From the NCBI GenBank assembly GCA_021234155.1, contig JAJEKV010000469.1, forward strand, positions 120,863-184,862: 64,000 nucleotides of DNA. Reading direction: 5' to 3'. Of this stretch, positions 48,415-58,654 are shown in pieces. Made by a program: the position numbers and the translations under genes. Below the pieces are notes generated by a model, which was given only the letters and a program-made list of their open reading frames with translations, had not been told where the DNA came from and did no database searches. Each line of letters begins with the position of its first letter. Position 1 is the first letter of the stretch. The DNA is from Isoetes taiwanensis (lineage: Eukaryota > Streptophyta > Lycopodiopsida > Isoetales > Isoetaceae).

Positions 48415-48889
48415 ATGTCAAGCCGATTTGGAGCTAGTTTATTGAGCACTATTGAGGTGTTCAAGGGTGCACAAGGGTGGAGCAGGCTTCCAAGTTTAGA
48501 AGGACTTCCTCAAGCATATTTTGGAGGTTGAGAACTTGTGAGATTTGGTTGATCTGGATGATGAAAATGCTGTGAGAAATATTGTGTCTAGATTTGAAAG
48601 TTCTATTAATCTGGCAGCAAATTCTGCTAATGCAAATGCAGACGAAGCTAGTGTAGGTTGAATAACTCAGAGTGTAGGAGCAATCAAGATGACCTATGCA
48701 AGAATAAAGGAGGCCCATGGCATTATTTCATGTAAGCTCGGTTCTACCATCAGATTAGAACTCATAAATAAGTCCCCTAGAGAGATATGGTCTTTTTTTC
48801 TTAAGCATTATAAACAAGAAACATCTTCCCAAATAGATCTGCTAGAAAATGAACTAAGGGAGATAAAATTGCAAGAAGATGGAGATGTG
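48415..48889 (+). pseudogene. Copia gag, 5' half
   Basis: It starts at ATG 48415 (MSSRFGASLL). After early frame breaks, LVDLDDENAVRNIVSRFES and an uninterrupted frame from 48689 follow (AHGIISCKLGS, WSFFLKHYKQE, LLENELREIKLQEDGD). This matches the copia-type gag helical region. The frame is cut at 48889 by a TIR element and resumes at 52507. Confidence 0.75.
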
Positions 48890-49431
48890 AAGTCGTATTT
48901 AATTAAAGTGGGACTCATTCCATTCCCATTTTTTTTCGGAACCCTGTTAATTTACATGAAAAAGAGCACCCCGACCCGAAAACTATCCTTAATTCGATTT
49001 TTTGTCTAGAACTCTGCATCGAAGCTTTCCTCCAGTTTTCCCTGATTAGCGAGTCGAGAACAAGAACAATGCAACTGAAACAAAGGAAATTCATTAAAGA
49101 TTGAAATCAAAGTTCTAGATTGAAACCAAAGTTTACAATGGTTGAAGATACCATGATGGTCCGGCTGAGACAAATATTACATCATCTTCGCACACGAGAC
49201 CACCACCTATCGGGAACAACATACTGAGCAAAGGTCCGAGCGTTCCAAGCCACAAGAGCAACTTGAAGAGAATAGAAATCTCGAACGCTAGCGACATGGC
49301 TCCGATCATGTCCTTTCGTTCGCATTTGTCTTTGGGAAAGGCAAAATCAAGTTAGTGCAAGTGATGCTTCGCACAATACAAATAAGAAAACAACCAGGTT
49401 CTAAGGGCCATTTCGAAGAATGTAGGTATGA

Positions 49432-49927
49432 GGCCTTTCTCGACTCGCTGAGTCGAGAAAGGACCCTCGATGTAACTTAGAGCCCAAAAACAAAAAACAA
49501 GGAAAAAAATTCCTTCTTTTTCTAAGTAGGCAAAAAAAAAAAATTTTTTTGAGGGGCCTTTCTCGACTCGCGAGTCGAGAAAAGACCCTCAAAACCCCTC
49601 TAATGGCCTTTCTCGACTCATGAGTCGAGAAACGTAGCTTCAGTAAAAATTTTTTTTTCCTTTTTTTAACTAGGAAAAAAAAGTTTTTTTCAAGAAAATT
49701 TTTTTAAAGGGCCTTTCTCGACTCGATGGGTCGAGAAAAGCATCGAGAGTAAAAAAGCAGTTTTGGGGGTTGAGAAAGGAAGCTTCGAAGTGAAAAGCGA
49801 GTTCCGAGGTCGGCGCGAGGTCTCGAGGACCTTTCTCGACTTTGGTGAGTCGAGAAAGGCAGCTCAAAGGAAAAGCAGATTTTTATTTAAGAGGAAGGCC
49901 TTTCTCGACTCGCGAGTCGAGAAAGGC
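49432..49927. repeat. Six dispersed copies of a 31-bp palindrome
   Basis: GGCCTTTCTCGACTCG followed by its reverse complement (centre CGCG in the best copies) starts at 49432, 49555, 49605, 49710, about 49828 and 49897. Spacing is irregular (50-123 bp). Copies vary mainly at the centre (CGCTGAG, CGCGAG, CATGAG, CGATGGG, TTTGGTGAG) while the arms are kept. A divergent relative (TTCTCGCCTCACTAGGCGAG) is at about 51918-51937. All lie inside the TIR element. Confidence 0.9.
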
Positions 49928-49989
49928 AGCTCAAAGCGAAAAACGCAGATCTATCTATCCATCTAATTTTCCACTATAGTTTATTATTC

Positions 49990-50290
49990 TATCACACCAT
50001 AGTTTATTGTTTTTCTCACAGCACATTAGTATTTAGCACACATTAGTATTTAACAATTGTTTTATGCTAACACACATTAGTATTAGCACACATTAGCTTT
50101 TTTATACTAGCACACCTTAATTAGCACACATTATTACTTTACACTACCACAATTAGCACACAATTAGTACTTTATACTACCACAATTAGTATTAGCACAC
50201 ATTAGCATTTTTATACATTAGTACACATTAGTATTAGCACACATTAGCATTTTATACTAGCGCACATTAGTATTAGCACACACTATACTA
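49990..50290. repeat. AT-rich tandem repeat, unit TAGCACACATTAGTAT
   Basis: About fifteen imperfect copies of a 16-17 base unit, mixed with TTTTATACTA. A two-copy repeat containing TATGTATTTTCTATGA follows at 50320-50400. Confidence 0.75.
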
Positions 50291-50399
50291 TACTATGTAT
50301 TTTTTAATAAACACAATATTTTATGTATTTTCTATGAAAAATTACCCTCCCCATAAATTTCCTATGTATTTTCTATGATAAATAGACCCTCCCCATGTA

Positions 50400-51967
50400 T
50401 TCATCTAATGGACATCATTTGCACCTATAATGCACATTATAACAACTGAAAAATAATTTACCCTACTTACCCTTACAACTAATAATAATGCATTATACAA
50501 ATATTATGACAACTTCAAAGCGACTTATTTTCAAGACTTATTTAATTGTTTCTTATACCCTTCCTTTTTCCCCCCAATATTTGAATTTTGAAATTTGGTA
50601 CACACCTTTGTGTCGCGGATCGTGTTGTACCACTTGGAAAGGAGAAACTACTTTGGTTTTCGGCGGATCTGCAAACACGAATCGGTCGAAAAGGATTTGG
50701 CTATATGGAACAAATTTAGGCCAATTATGGCCCTCATTCCTTCGCTAGCCATGTGCATAGCCTCATTTCAAACTTATTCTTGTTTGAGAACCAATCTAGA
50801 AAAGCTTTGCATGCTATGAATCATATGCGACCAATATGCAAACAGTAGATTGATTCCAAAGCGAAGGAGCGCGAAGCAGGGAGAGACCCTATTAGATCCA
50901 GCGACCGCGGCAAATCCGTCGCTAATACACCGCAAATCATGGGCCATAGCCGTTTCTTGAAGATAAAAGCGCTTTTGGAGATAAAGCGCCTCGATATGGG
51001 CGCTTCAACATAGCCCGTTTCTTGAAGATAAGAGCTTTTTGGAGATAAGCGCTTGATATCGGCTTCCAAGCGGCTCAAGCTCGGGCATCAAGCTCATTAC
51101 GGGCTTCAAGCTCTGCAAAGCATGGATCCAGGCGAGGGAAGAGGCATGACAAATCCGAAGAAGAAGAAGAAGCATGAACGGATCTATACATTGGATTAGA
51201 AGGACCCGGAAGGAAAAGCTGAGATGGAATCGGTTTTGGGATCGAGAAGAAGGATCGAGAAGAAGGGTTGGGAAGCTTGAGATGGGTTAGGCTCCCTCCT
51301 AAGCAGCCCTTGAGTGCTAAGATCCGTCAAAAATCTGTTGTTCAAAAACAAAATCTGCTGTTCAAAAGGAAAGGCGGTAGAAACACGGCCGTCTGAGTGC
51401 CACAAAGCCGGAGAGATGATGGATTTTGTCTGGGTAACAGTATTGGTGGCCCAAGCATGCCGTTTGTGTACCCAACAAAGCCTGCCACCGGATTACCTTG
51501 TAGAATGAATTCAAACTGCATACGGTCCAGTATTTCACACGAGACGGATGCTTCCCACGAGATCCTTTTTTTCTGAGTTTTCTGCCTTTTTTTCTGAGAG
51601 CAAAGGATCTGCACCAGAGCACAGATTGCTGATCGAATCAAGGGCATGGCTGATCGAATCAAGGGCACGGCGGATGATTCATGCATGGTTAAAGCAGTAA
51701 GTATGAGATTTGTGAAGGTTTTGCCCGAGAATCATGCCATCGGGAGGCTACGGTGGGCTCCAACGCCCAAACCTTGCCATAGCGGAAAAATGCAGGGACT
51801 CACCACCGCACGGCATCTACGTCTTGTCGAAATGATGGATTGGGAGAAAACCACTCCACAAGTTCGTTCCTTTATTTGGTTCGTTCCTAGTTTGGGGAGC
51901 ACATAAGAGAGGCCCATTCTCGCCTCACTAGGCGAGAAAAAACTTCTCATCATTTGTTAAATTGTTT
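50400..51967. other. Interior of the TIR element, no recognised gene
   Basis: The minus strand at 50821-51078 and the plus strand at 51646-51906 have open frames without a known domain. Internal repeats include a ~60-bp duplication near 50951-51070 (TTTCTTGAAGATAA) and a perfect 21-bp tandem at about 51627-51668 (GCTGATCGAATCAAGGGCA, twice). No transposase DDE motif could be identified. Confidence 0.4.
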
Positions 51968-52035
51968 AATAATATAATTAATTAACCCTGTTAATTATTT
52001 ATTGTTTAATTAATTAGCTAATTAATTATATTATT
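51968..52035. repeat. Perfect 17-bp inverted repeat, AT-only
   Basis: AATAATATAATTAATTA at 51968-51984 pairs exactly with 52019-52035. The intervening bases are also AT-rich. It could extrude as a cruciform. Confidence 0.8.
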
Positions 52036-52083
52036 TAAGCTATCTAATTAATTTTTTATTTTTTTTGAATGGTTTAGTTATGG

Positions 52084-52350
52084 AACCCCTCCCTCCTCCC
52101 TTTGCCCCCTTCCCCCATGCCCTGCCCCCCCCTCGCCCTTCCCCTTCCTCCCCTCCCCTTTGCCCTTTGCCCTTCTCGTGTCTCCCTCTCTGCCTCTCCC
52201 CTTCCTTCCTACTCTTCTCCCTCTCCTCCTTCTCCTCTCTCCTGTCTCCCCTTCCTTCCTACTCTTCTCCCTCTCCTTCCCTCTACTCTTCCCTTCTCCT
52301 CCCTCTCCCTGTCTCCCCTTCCTTCCTACTCTTCTTTCTCCACCACCCCC
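52084..52350 (+). repeat. Homopyrimidine tract with ~50-bp tandem unit
   Basis: It is almost entirely C and T. The unit CCCCTTCCTTCCTACTCTTC recurs about three times (near 52197, 52249 and 52315). Open frames here are compositional only. Confidence 0.8.
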
Positions 52351-52510
52351 TTCATTTTCTCGGGGATTGGTTTGGTGTAAAATGTTATTCTTATTTTATC
52401 AAGGAAAAATCTAATAATGATTCAATGTTTTTTTTTTTTGCATGAGTCCCATTTTTCGGTCAGTCCCAAAATTCGAGATTTGTCCCACTTTAATTAAATA
52501 CGACTTTGTG

Positions 52511-52950
52511 GCTGATTTTTTTAATAGTTTTGGCAACTTAATAGCAGACCTAACTAGGGCTGGAGTTAATATATCAGAAAGTACTAGATCTTGCAAATTT
52601 CTAAGGCAATCACTGAAAAATGAGTAGTTAGCATTATTCATTAGAAACATGAGCAAAACAAGAGAAGAATTTGAAAATGTGCTTAGAACAGAATATGAAT
52701 AGAGAAAGTTAACAAAGAGGATTTGATGAATGCATTGAGGTACTCTTTGGTAAGGGAAATTGTTATATTATTATCATGAGGTTAGGTCACTACAAAAGTG
52801 ACTGCTCCAAACTTAAGAATAATGCATGCTCCAATTATTGGGGGCGAGGGACCATAATGGCTGCAAAATGTACTTCTCAAGATATTATAGAGGAAAAACA
52901 AAAAATAGAGATACTAGAGAAGGTGAGTACTTTAAGCGGGGGGTCGAGGA
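52511..52950 (+). pseudogene. Copia gag, 3' half, with decayed zinc knuckle
   Basis: The frame resumes as ADFFNSFGNLIADLTRAGVN, the end of the gag helical domain. Frame breaks follow, then a degraded CCHC-like GHYKSDCSKL near 52783-52812. Confidence 0.65.
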
Positions 52951-53077
52951 GGGCAAAGGCCCTCTGAAATACATATAGCACAAGAAAATGTGCATGAGGA
53001 AAAGGAACACGAGAATGAAAATGGGAGGTAACTAGTGCATTTTTCTATCATTTCTAAAAGGAAATAAAACTAATCCT

Positions 53078-53332
53078 ATGTATGACAATCTTGTAGTTGA
53101 TAGTGAAGCTAAGAGATCAGTAGTTTTAACTATTGAACTACTCAAGAACATCAAACAAGCTCAGTGCAAAAATGTCCAAGTAGGAAATGGAGAGTCGCAA
53201 CAAATTGAAGGAAGTGGACTGCTGCAACTTATTGATCTTCAAGGGAATATTGTAGATATTCAAAATGTTTTATGTGTCCCTAGCATTATCAAAAATCTAG
53301 TTTACATTAGCAGATTAGTATTTGGGGTATAG
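53078..53332 (+). pseudogene. Copia protease region
   Basis: The catalytic DSGA motif reads DSEAKRS near 53100, so the active site is altered. VQVGNGESQQIEGSGLLQLI and NVLCVPSIIKNLVYISRL are typical of the copia protease to pre-integrase segment. Confidence 0.7.
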
Positions 53333-53417
53333 AGTCAACTTTGACTCAAAAGCTTGTAAAATCTATTTTGGAAATGAATTAAAATTCTTAGCTCAAAGAT
53401 GTGGCAATCTTTTTTAA

Positions 53418-54352
53418 ATGAAAGACAATACGTGCATAAGTGTTAATACAGTCAATACAAATGACGTCGAGGTATGGCACAACAGGCTAGCCCATACCAA
53501 CTGTAGCAATATTAAATTCTTGGCCAATAAGGGTTGGATAGAATGCTATGGTAACAAACATGACAAATTCGTGTGTGAAGCATGCATGCTTGGGAAATTG
53601 AACAGACTACCATTCACAAAATCCAAATACAAAGCAAAGGAACCTCTGGAACTGATTCACACTGATTTATATGGGCCTCTAAATGTGAAAAGCAGATCCA
53701 ACAAGAGATACTTTACCTCTTTTATAGACGGCTATAGCAGGAAGTGTAGCTGCTATTGCCTATCTCGAAAATCACAAGCTCTAACAGCCCTAAAACTATT
53801 TGTGACAGAAGTGGAAAGGGAAACGGGAAAAAAATAAAGTGCATTAGGTCAGATCGAGGAGGAGTGTATTTGTCAATCAAGTTTAAGCATTTTTGCATCA
53901 CTAATGGCATTAAAAGGCAACTAACTGCGAGGTACAATCCTCAGCAAAATGGAGTTGTAGAAAGGAAAAATAGGACTGACATAGATGCAGTTAGAACAAT
54001 GACCAAATTTAGTTGTCTGCTTAATTGTCTTTGGGATGAGGCTTGGAAGACTGCAATCTACATTCAAAATAAGTTGCCATCTGCCATATTACAAGGTCCA
54101 ATTCAAACTCTATGGTCCAATTCAAATGAAAAAGTGAGCTTTGACATGTTTAAAGCATATGGATGTCTAGTCTACACACACATACCTTCTGAAGTTAGAA
54201 AGAAGTTGGACAATAAAGCAATAATTGGTTTCCTAGTGGGATATGACCTAAAATCAAAGAGATATAGAATATTCCTGTTAGAAACTAAGGAGATTGTAAT
54301 CAGCCGAGATGTAGTTTTTGATAAAAGCATTGTCTACAAGGACAAGCACTAA
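53418..54352 (+). pseudogene. Copia integrase, one frameshift
   Basis: The HHCC-type zinc region reads HNRLAHTN...CEACMLGK. The core follows with LIHTDLYGPLNVKSRSNKRY (first catalytic Asp). A one-base shift near 53830 moves to a second frame with IRSDRGGVY (second Asp) and NPQQNGVVERKNR (Glu), then FKAYGCLVYTHIP and a GYD segment near the C-terminus. All three catalytic residues of the D-D-E triad are visible. Confidence 0.85.
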
Positions 54353-54599
54353 AAAATTGACATTGATGCTTTGACATTGATGCTCTTGAAAACGATGTCA
54401 CACAAGAATATGAACCTGCTCATAACAATTATACGGAAGTCAATGTAGAATCCAATGAGGATCAGGTCAACAGGGGAAATAGAGCAAACAAATGGACATG
54501 GCCTTAGAACCAAAGAAAAGGAAAAACCAGGCTGAAAAACTTCTAGAAGACCTTAAGATAAATGTGGAAGATTATGGCAGATTTGAAATTGGCGAAGCA

Positions 54600-56170
54600 A
54601 AAAGAGTTGAACAACACAAACACACTCATATAAGCAAATCTTAGCCATCATAGATGATCTAGTACTACTCAGGAATGTGAATGAAGCATTAAACCGCGAG
54701 ACAAGTGAAAAAATGGCTCGATGCCATGAGAGACGAGTTAGAGTCCTTTGACAAAACCCGGACTTATGAAACTCAGTAGAATGCCCTCAAAAAATGTAAT
54801 ATTATTGGGAGTAAATGGTTGTACAAAATTAAAAAAATAATGCATATAGAATTAAGAGATACAAGGTCAGGTTAGAGTAACAAGAATACACTAAAAAAGG
54901 GCAAAAGATTATGGGAAATCATACTCTCATTGTAAAATTCACAAGCTTGAAATTACTATTCAAATTAGTAAATGCAATGAATTTGGAACTACATCATATG
55001 GGTGTGAAAACTGCTAATGCAAAGCTAGAGGAAAAGGTGTCCATGAGGCAACCTCCGTGGATTTGAGGCAGAAAGGGAAAAGTATGGAGACTCAACAAGG
55101 TTGTATGTGGCTTAAAGTAGTCACCAGAGTGAACGATTACATGTGCATGGACAGTTCCTTAGAGGAGTATGGTTATGTGTAAATTAAAGAATGATGGAAA
55201 TCTATATAGGTTCAAAATTTGGAGATGAGTTTTGGCATTAATTGCTCTTTATGTAGATGGCCGTATTATTGTAGCAAATAGCTCTAATTGCATGAAGCTT
55301 TGTAAAGACATCCTAATTTCTAGATTTGAAATGTCTGATATGGGGAAACTTAAGGAATTCACCGAAATTGAAGTTATAACGAATTTGAGACAAACACACC
55401 AAGACTCTTAAACTTAAGCAAAAGCAAATACATCAATAATATGTCAAGAGTTTCAACCTAGAAGATGCTAATCCGATTTAAAACTCTAGTTGTCCCTAGA
55501 CATAGACCGAGCAAATACACTATTAGTTTGAAAATGAATAAAGTTTTATAAATAGCTTTAGTTGGTTTTCTTCTTTATCGGCAAACAACACGTCGCAAGA
55601 CTTTGCCTACATTGTGAACATCCTCATGTGGGACGCCACAACCCAAGCAAAGATCAATCGACAACAGTGGAAAGAGAGTGTTGAAGTATTTGAAAAGGAC
55701 TAGTGAACATGGAATTACATACAATATTGAAAACTTAGAGTTACTTGCATACGTTGATGCCGGGACCGGGGTGGGATCTAAGCAATTGAAAGTCAACTCC
55801 GTGATATGTAATATTTCTAGAAGGAGGTCCTATAGCATGAAGAAGTAAGAAGCAAAAGGCAATTGCCATGTCATGACTAAAAAGCGTATCTGACGCGATC
55901 TTCTTTAGTAGCAAAAAGAAGTTAAATGGTCGAGAAGATTTTTAGGGCAATTACAATCGTTCTCAAAGTGGTCCCATGAAGACTTTTACCGATAGTCAAA
56001 GTAGCATAGCAATTGTCAAAAAAAATCCTAGATCATGAAGAAGCACATTGAGTTAAACATTCATTTTATTAGGATTTGGCAACAAAAGGATACAATTAAA
56101 TGGCTTACATAAGCTCAAATCTCGGATGTATTTGCAAAGGCTCTTGTAGAAAGTAAATTTACATAGTTTA
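54600..56170 (+). pseudogene. Copia reverse transcriptase and RNase H, heavily decayed
   Basis: Pieces in order: GSKWLYKIKK near 54810, a connection segment, ALYVDGRIIVANSS near 55240-55280 where the canonical YVDD is changed, SRFEMSDMGKLKEF near 55320, and RNase H fragments (YLKRTSEHGITYNIENLELL, then TDSQSSIAIVKKNP near 55992). Many stops and shifts separate them. The catalytic change and breaks exclude function. Confidence 0.75.
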
Positions 56171-56226
56171 GAAGTGGAGTCAATGTGATAGGCTCTTTGC
56201 TATAAATCTAAGAAGAACGCCGAGAT

Positions 56227-56917
56227 TGTTGGAGCCGGATGGGGCTGGATTCATCTCGTTAGTTTACAACCTAATCATTGGATAACAAGAACATGAGAAA
56301 ATCAAGACACAACAACCTATGGTGCAATGGGGGAATGACAACAAAGGAAATGCAATATATGAGCATCGAAGCAAAGAACATAGTCAAAGTACTAGACCAT
56401 CAAGATAGATACATAGCTTTTCGAGACAATGGGAAGCTCAACCCGCCTACATGAAGGCCTTGATAGCGGAATAATGCCCGGCCCAAATTACACTCCAACC
56501 CCTATAGCGTGGGAATGGTGGGGTAAACCTTGTATGCATCGCCCTTCCAGCCCATCGTCCCGCTTTGGAGGATCCTCAACAATCTAAGAGTTGATGTAGT
56601 ATCCTCAACAAAAACTTCTGATCGATGTCATAGAGCACAAGAATAAAAAAACAGATGACATGTACATCTTAAGACAACCTAGGCTACCTAACATGGAAGC
56701 CCCGAGATAATGAAGAAGAAAGATGCGTGAGAACAAATCGTGAGGGAAGGGGTGTGATTTTAGCATGTTTTTCTATGAGCTACTTACGCCTAGTAATGCA
56801 TACACCACATATATTCGAAGCGCCCCTATGCATTTTTATGGGATCGGAGGATTGGAACTCAGAAGTAAAGCTAGAGACAACCCATATATTACTCTTGGAT
56901 GATTCCATGGTGTAAGA
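56227..56917 (+). repeat. Putative 3' LTR of the copia element (left part)
   Basis: The LTR-like start TGTTGGAGCC follows a polypurine-like tract at the expected distance after RNase H. The right end is not determined because no second LTR exists in the window for comparison and a MITE follows. Confidence 0.5.
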
Positions 56918-57240
56918 GGGTAAAAGCATGTTAGGTGTCCTTAAAAGTATTATTTAGGACTAAAAAAGTACCTAAAAAGGTAGCGGATTTGGTACTCTGG
57001 TACTGTGTAATATCTCAATATAAGGTATGTTTTTAGAACTTTTTTATACATATATTGGTCTCCGAGATAGCATTATCTTTATCTTAACTTTGAATATTAA
57101 CACGTCCTTTGACTTTTATTTTGAATTTTCTATTAGTTTTAATGAAAAGAAAAATGAGAAAGTACCCGGCCTCAAGCATACTAGTGTATGTGTACTTTTG
57201 CGGAGTTCGAAAAGTGGTACACTCTAACATGCTTTTACCC
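56918..57240. mobile_element. MITE, 323 bp, with AAGA target duplication
   Basis: The left end GGGTAAAAGCATGTTAG and the right end CTAACATGCTTTTACCC are exact reverse complements over 17 bp, with further imperfect pairing inward (GTGTCC with GGTACAC). AAGA flanks both sides (56914-56917 and 57241-57244). There is no coding capacity. It may have inserted into the copia 3' LTR. Confidence 0.75.
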
Positions 57241-57244
57241 AAGA

Positions 57245-58476
57245 CATAATTTCAACAAGTCTAATTACTATTTGTAAGAGCATTTAAGAAGGCAAATAAT
57301 TCTCTATATTCTATTTGCTTAGACACCTATCTACAAAATTTTCACTCTCCGATTTCTAGATGACTATCATAGGATCTCATTGATGCTAAAAAAATAGAGG
57401 CGTGAAAATGAGAAAGGAAATGTGCCTCCTCAGCCTATACCTGGCCAAAATTGATCTAATAAAAAGCAAATTAAATGCATTTGGAGAAAAAAGACATTTG
57501 CAAGTTTGATTAAAATCAATACTCTGCATGTAAATAATCATATTCACCGGGGATATAGTAATTTGTTATTCTAATAAATAGATTACGTAATCCCCCAAAA
57601 ATCAACTCGAGAATAGAGTGCTTGTTGTGTTTACATTGCACAATTTTGAAAGGGCTATCTTCTCGGGGCGTGGAAGTGAACTAACTCCAACGTGTTGACA
57701 ATTTACCCAACACTTTTTCAAGTAGACGAAAAGCAGGGCCATATATCATCCCGCAGATGCTCCCAAAAACAAAGAATTGCAAGTGAATGTAAATGACAGA
57801 AAAATGTAAGGTCTTGTCATCCAATGTAATTTATCCCATAAAGCAAATGGCAATGTAGCATGCCAAACTATCAACATTCGAGATGTAAAGGCGGGTATCA
57901 TGCATGTGAGGTATTGGAGTTTGAATATGCGCTCACATGTACCGATGATGATCATAGAGTTGTGTGTCAGTTCATGTCCCGAAAAACACTATCGAATTTG
58001 GAGACCCATCAACGCCGGGAGAGATCCAAGTCATTTGGAGACCCATGAAGAAACGGGGTTCAAAGGTCAATTTTAAAAATACTTCTTGTGGGTTCAACCG
58101 AGGATTTGCAGGTTTGTAGGCATAGGCTCATGATTTTGACTCAGTAGATGGATAGAGACCCCTTGAGAATTCATAGATAATAGGCTGCATTCCATGAGTC
58201 ATAGGGTTTTGCCTCGAAATGTTAAGTTTAGGCGATTGCAATCGATATCAAAACATAATAATATGCCATATCGGAGCTAAGGAAAGAAATAAACCTCTAT
58301 GCATAAGCTGGGCTCACTCGATCCCTGCTAACCTCAGACAATAGAGACAAACTGCAAATATGCAGCTCATCCCAGGCATAATCAATTAACAGGATTTCAT
58401 GACATGAAAAAAATCTAACTCTTTGCAAAGAGATAGATAAATCTTCTACATTTTACTACAGGAACTATAGTCTAAC
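57245..58476. other. AT-rich DNA, possibly intronic to the exon at 58477
   Basis: No coding motif was recognised. If the exon at 58477-58654 is genuine, this is the downstream intron on the minus strand. Confidence 0.35.
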
Positions 58477-58654
58477 CTGATGTGGCATGTCTCTGAAGCA
58501 GTCTTCAAGAATCAATGCAGTGCCTTGTGATTCTAGTCTAAATCCTGCAATAACAACTCCAGACCCAGCAAGTTGTGGGACCACAGCAGCCTCTTCATCT
58601 CCAGAAACGAGCCAAGGCACACAAAAAATATTAAGCTGCTTACCATAGCTGCAC
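58477..58654 (-). CDS. Single well-formed exon of an unrecognised gene
   Basis: The minus strand shows a strong acceptor (TGTGCTTCTATTTTAG) at 58655-58656, an open frame of 59 codons and a donor (CAG|GTTAGA) at 58476. The peptide includes LNIFCVPWLVSGDEEAAVVP, AGSGVVIAGFRLESQGTALI and LEDCFRDMPHQ, with natural composition and no stop. I do not recognise the family; the GVVIAG...LED pattern recalls OB-fold proteins but that is weak. No neighbouring exon was identified with confidence. Confidence 0.4.

Larger units (their letters stand above)
48890..52506. mobile_element. 3.6-kb TIR element nested in copia gag, 4-bp TSD
   Basis: The ends are exact 25-bp inverted repeats (48890-48914 and 52482-52506) beginning AAGTCGTATTTAATTAA. 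The flanking bases TGTG occur on both sides (48886-48889 and 52507-52510). Removing the element and one TGTG restores a continuous gag frame, which confirms the boundaries. No transposase was recognised inside, so it is a non-autonomous element or carries an unknown one. A 4-bp duplication is seen in Sola- and Ginger-type transposons, but the superfamily is not assigned. The interior holds palindrome copies, AT-rich repeats and a pyrimidine tract. Confidence 0.8.
48415..56226 (+). mobile_element. Decayed Ty1/copia retrotransposon (internal region)
   Basis: Domain order gag, protease, integrase, reverse transcriptase, RNase H identifies a copia-type element. Subtracting the 3.6-kb insertion at 48890-52506 leaves about 4.2 kb, normal for copia internal regions. 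It ends in a polypurine-like AAGAAGAACGCCGAGAT immediately before TGTTGGAGCC, the usual copia 3' LTR junction. No matching 5' LTR is seen; tandem repeats occupy that place. Frame breaks and a mutated catalytic box make it non-autonomous. Confidence 0.85.

Noticed and set aside
48415-56226. Intact autonomous copia element
   Set aside because: The element is split by an insertion, has frameshifts throughout, altered protease and reverse-transcriptase catalytic boxes and no 5' LTR.
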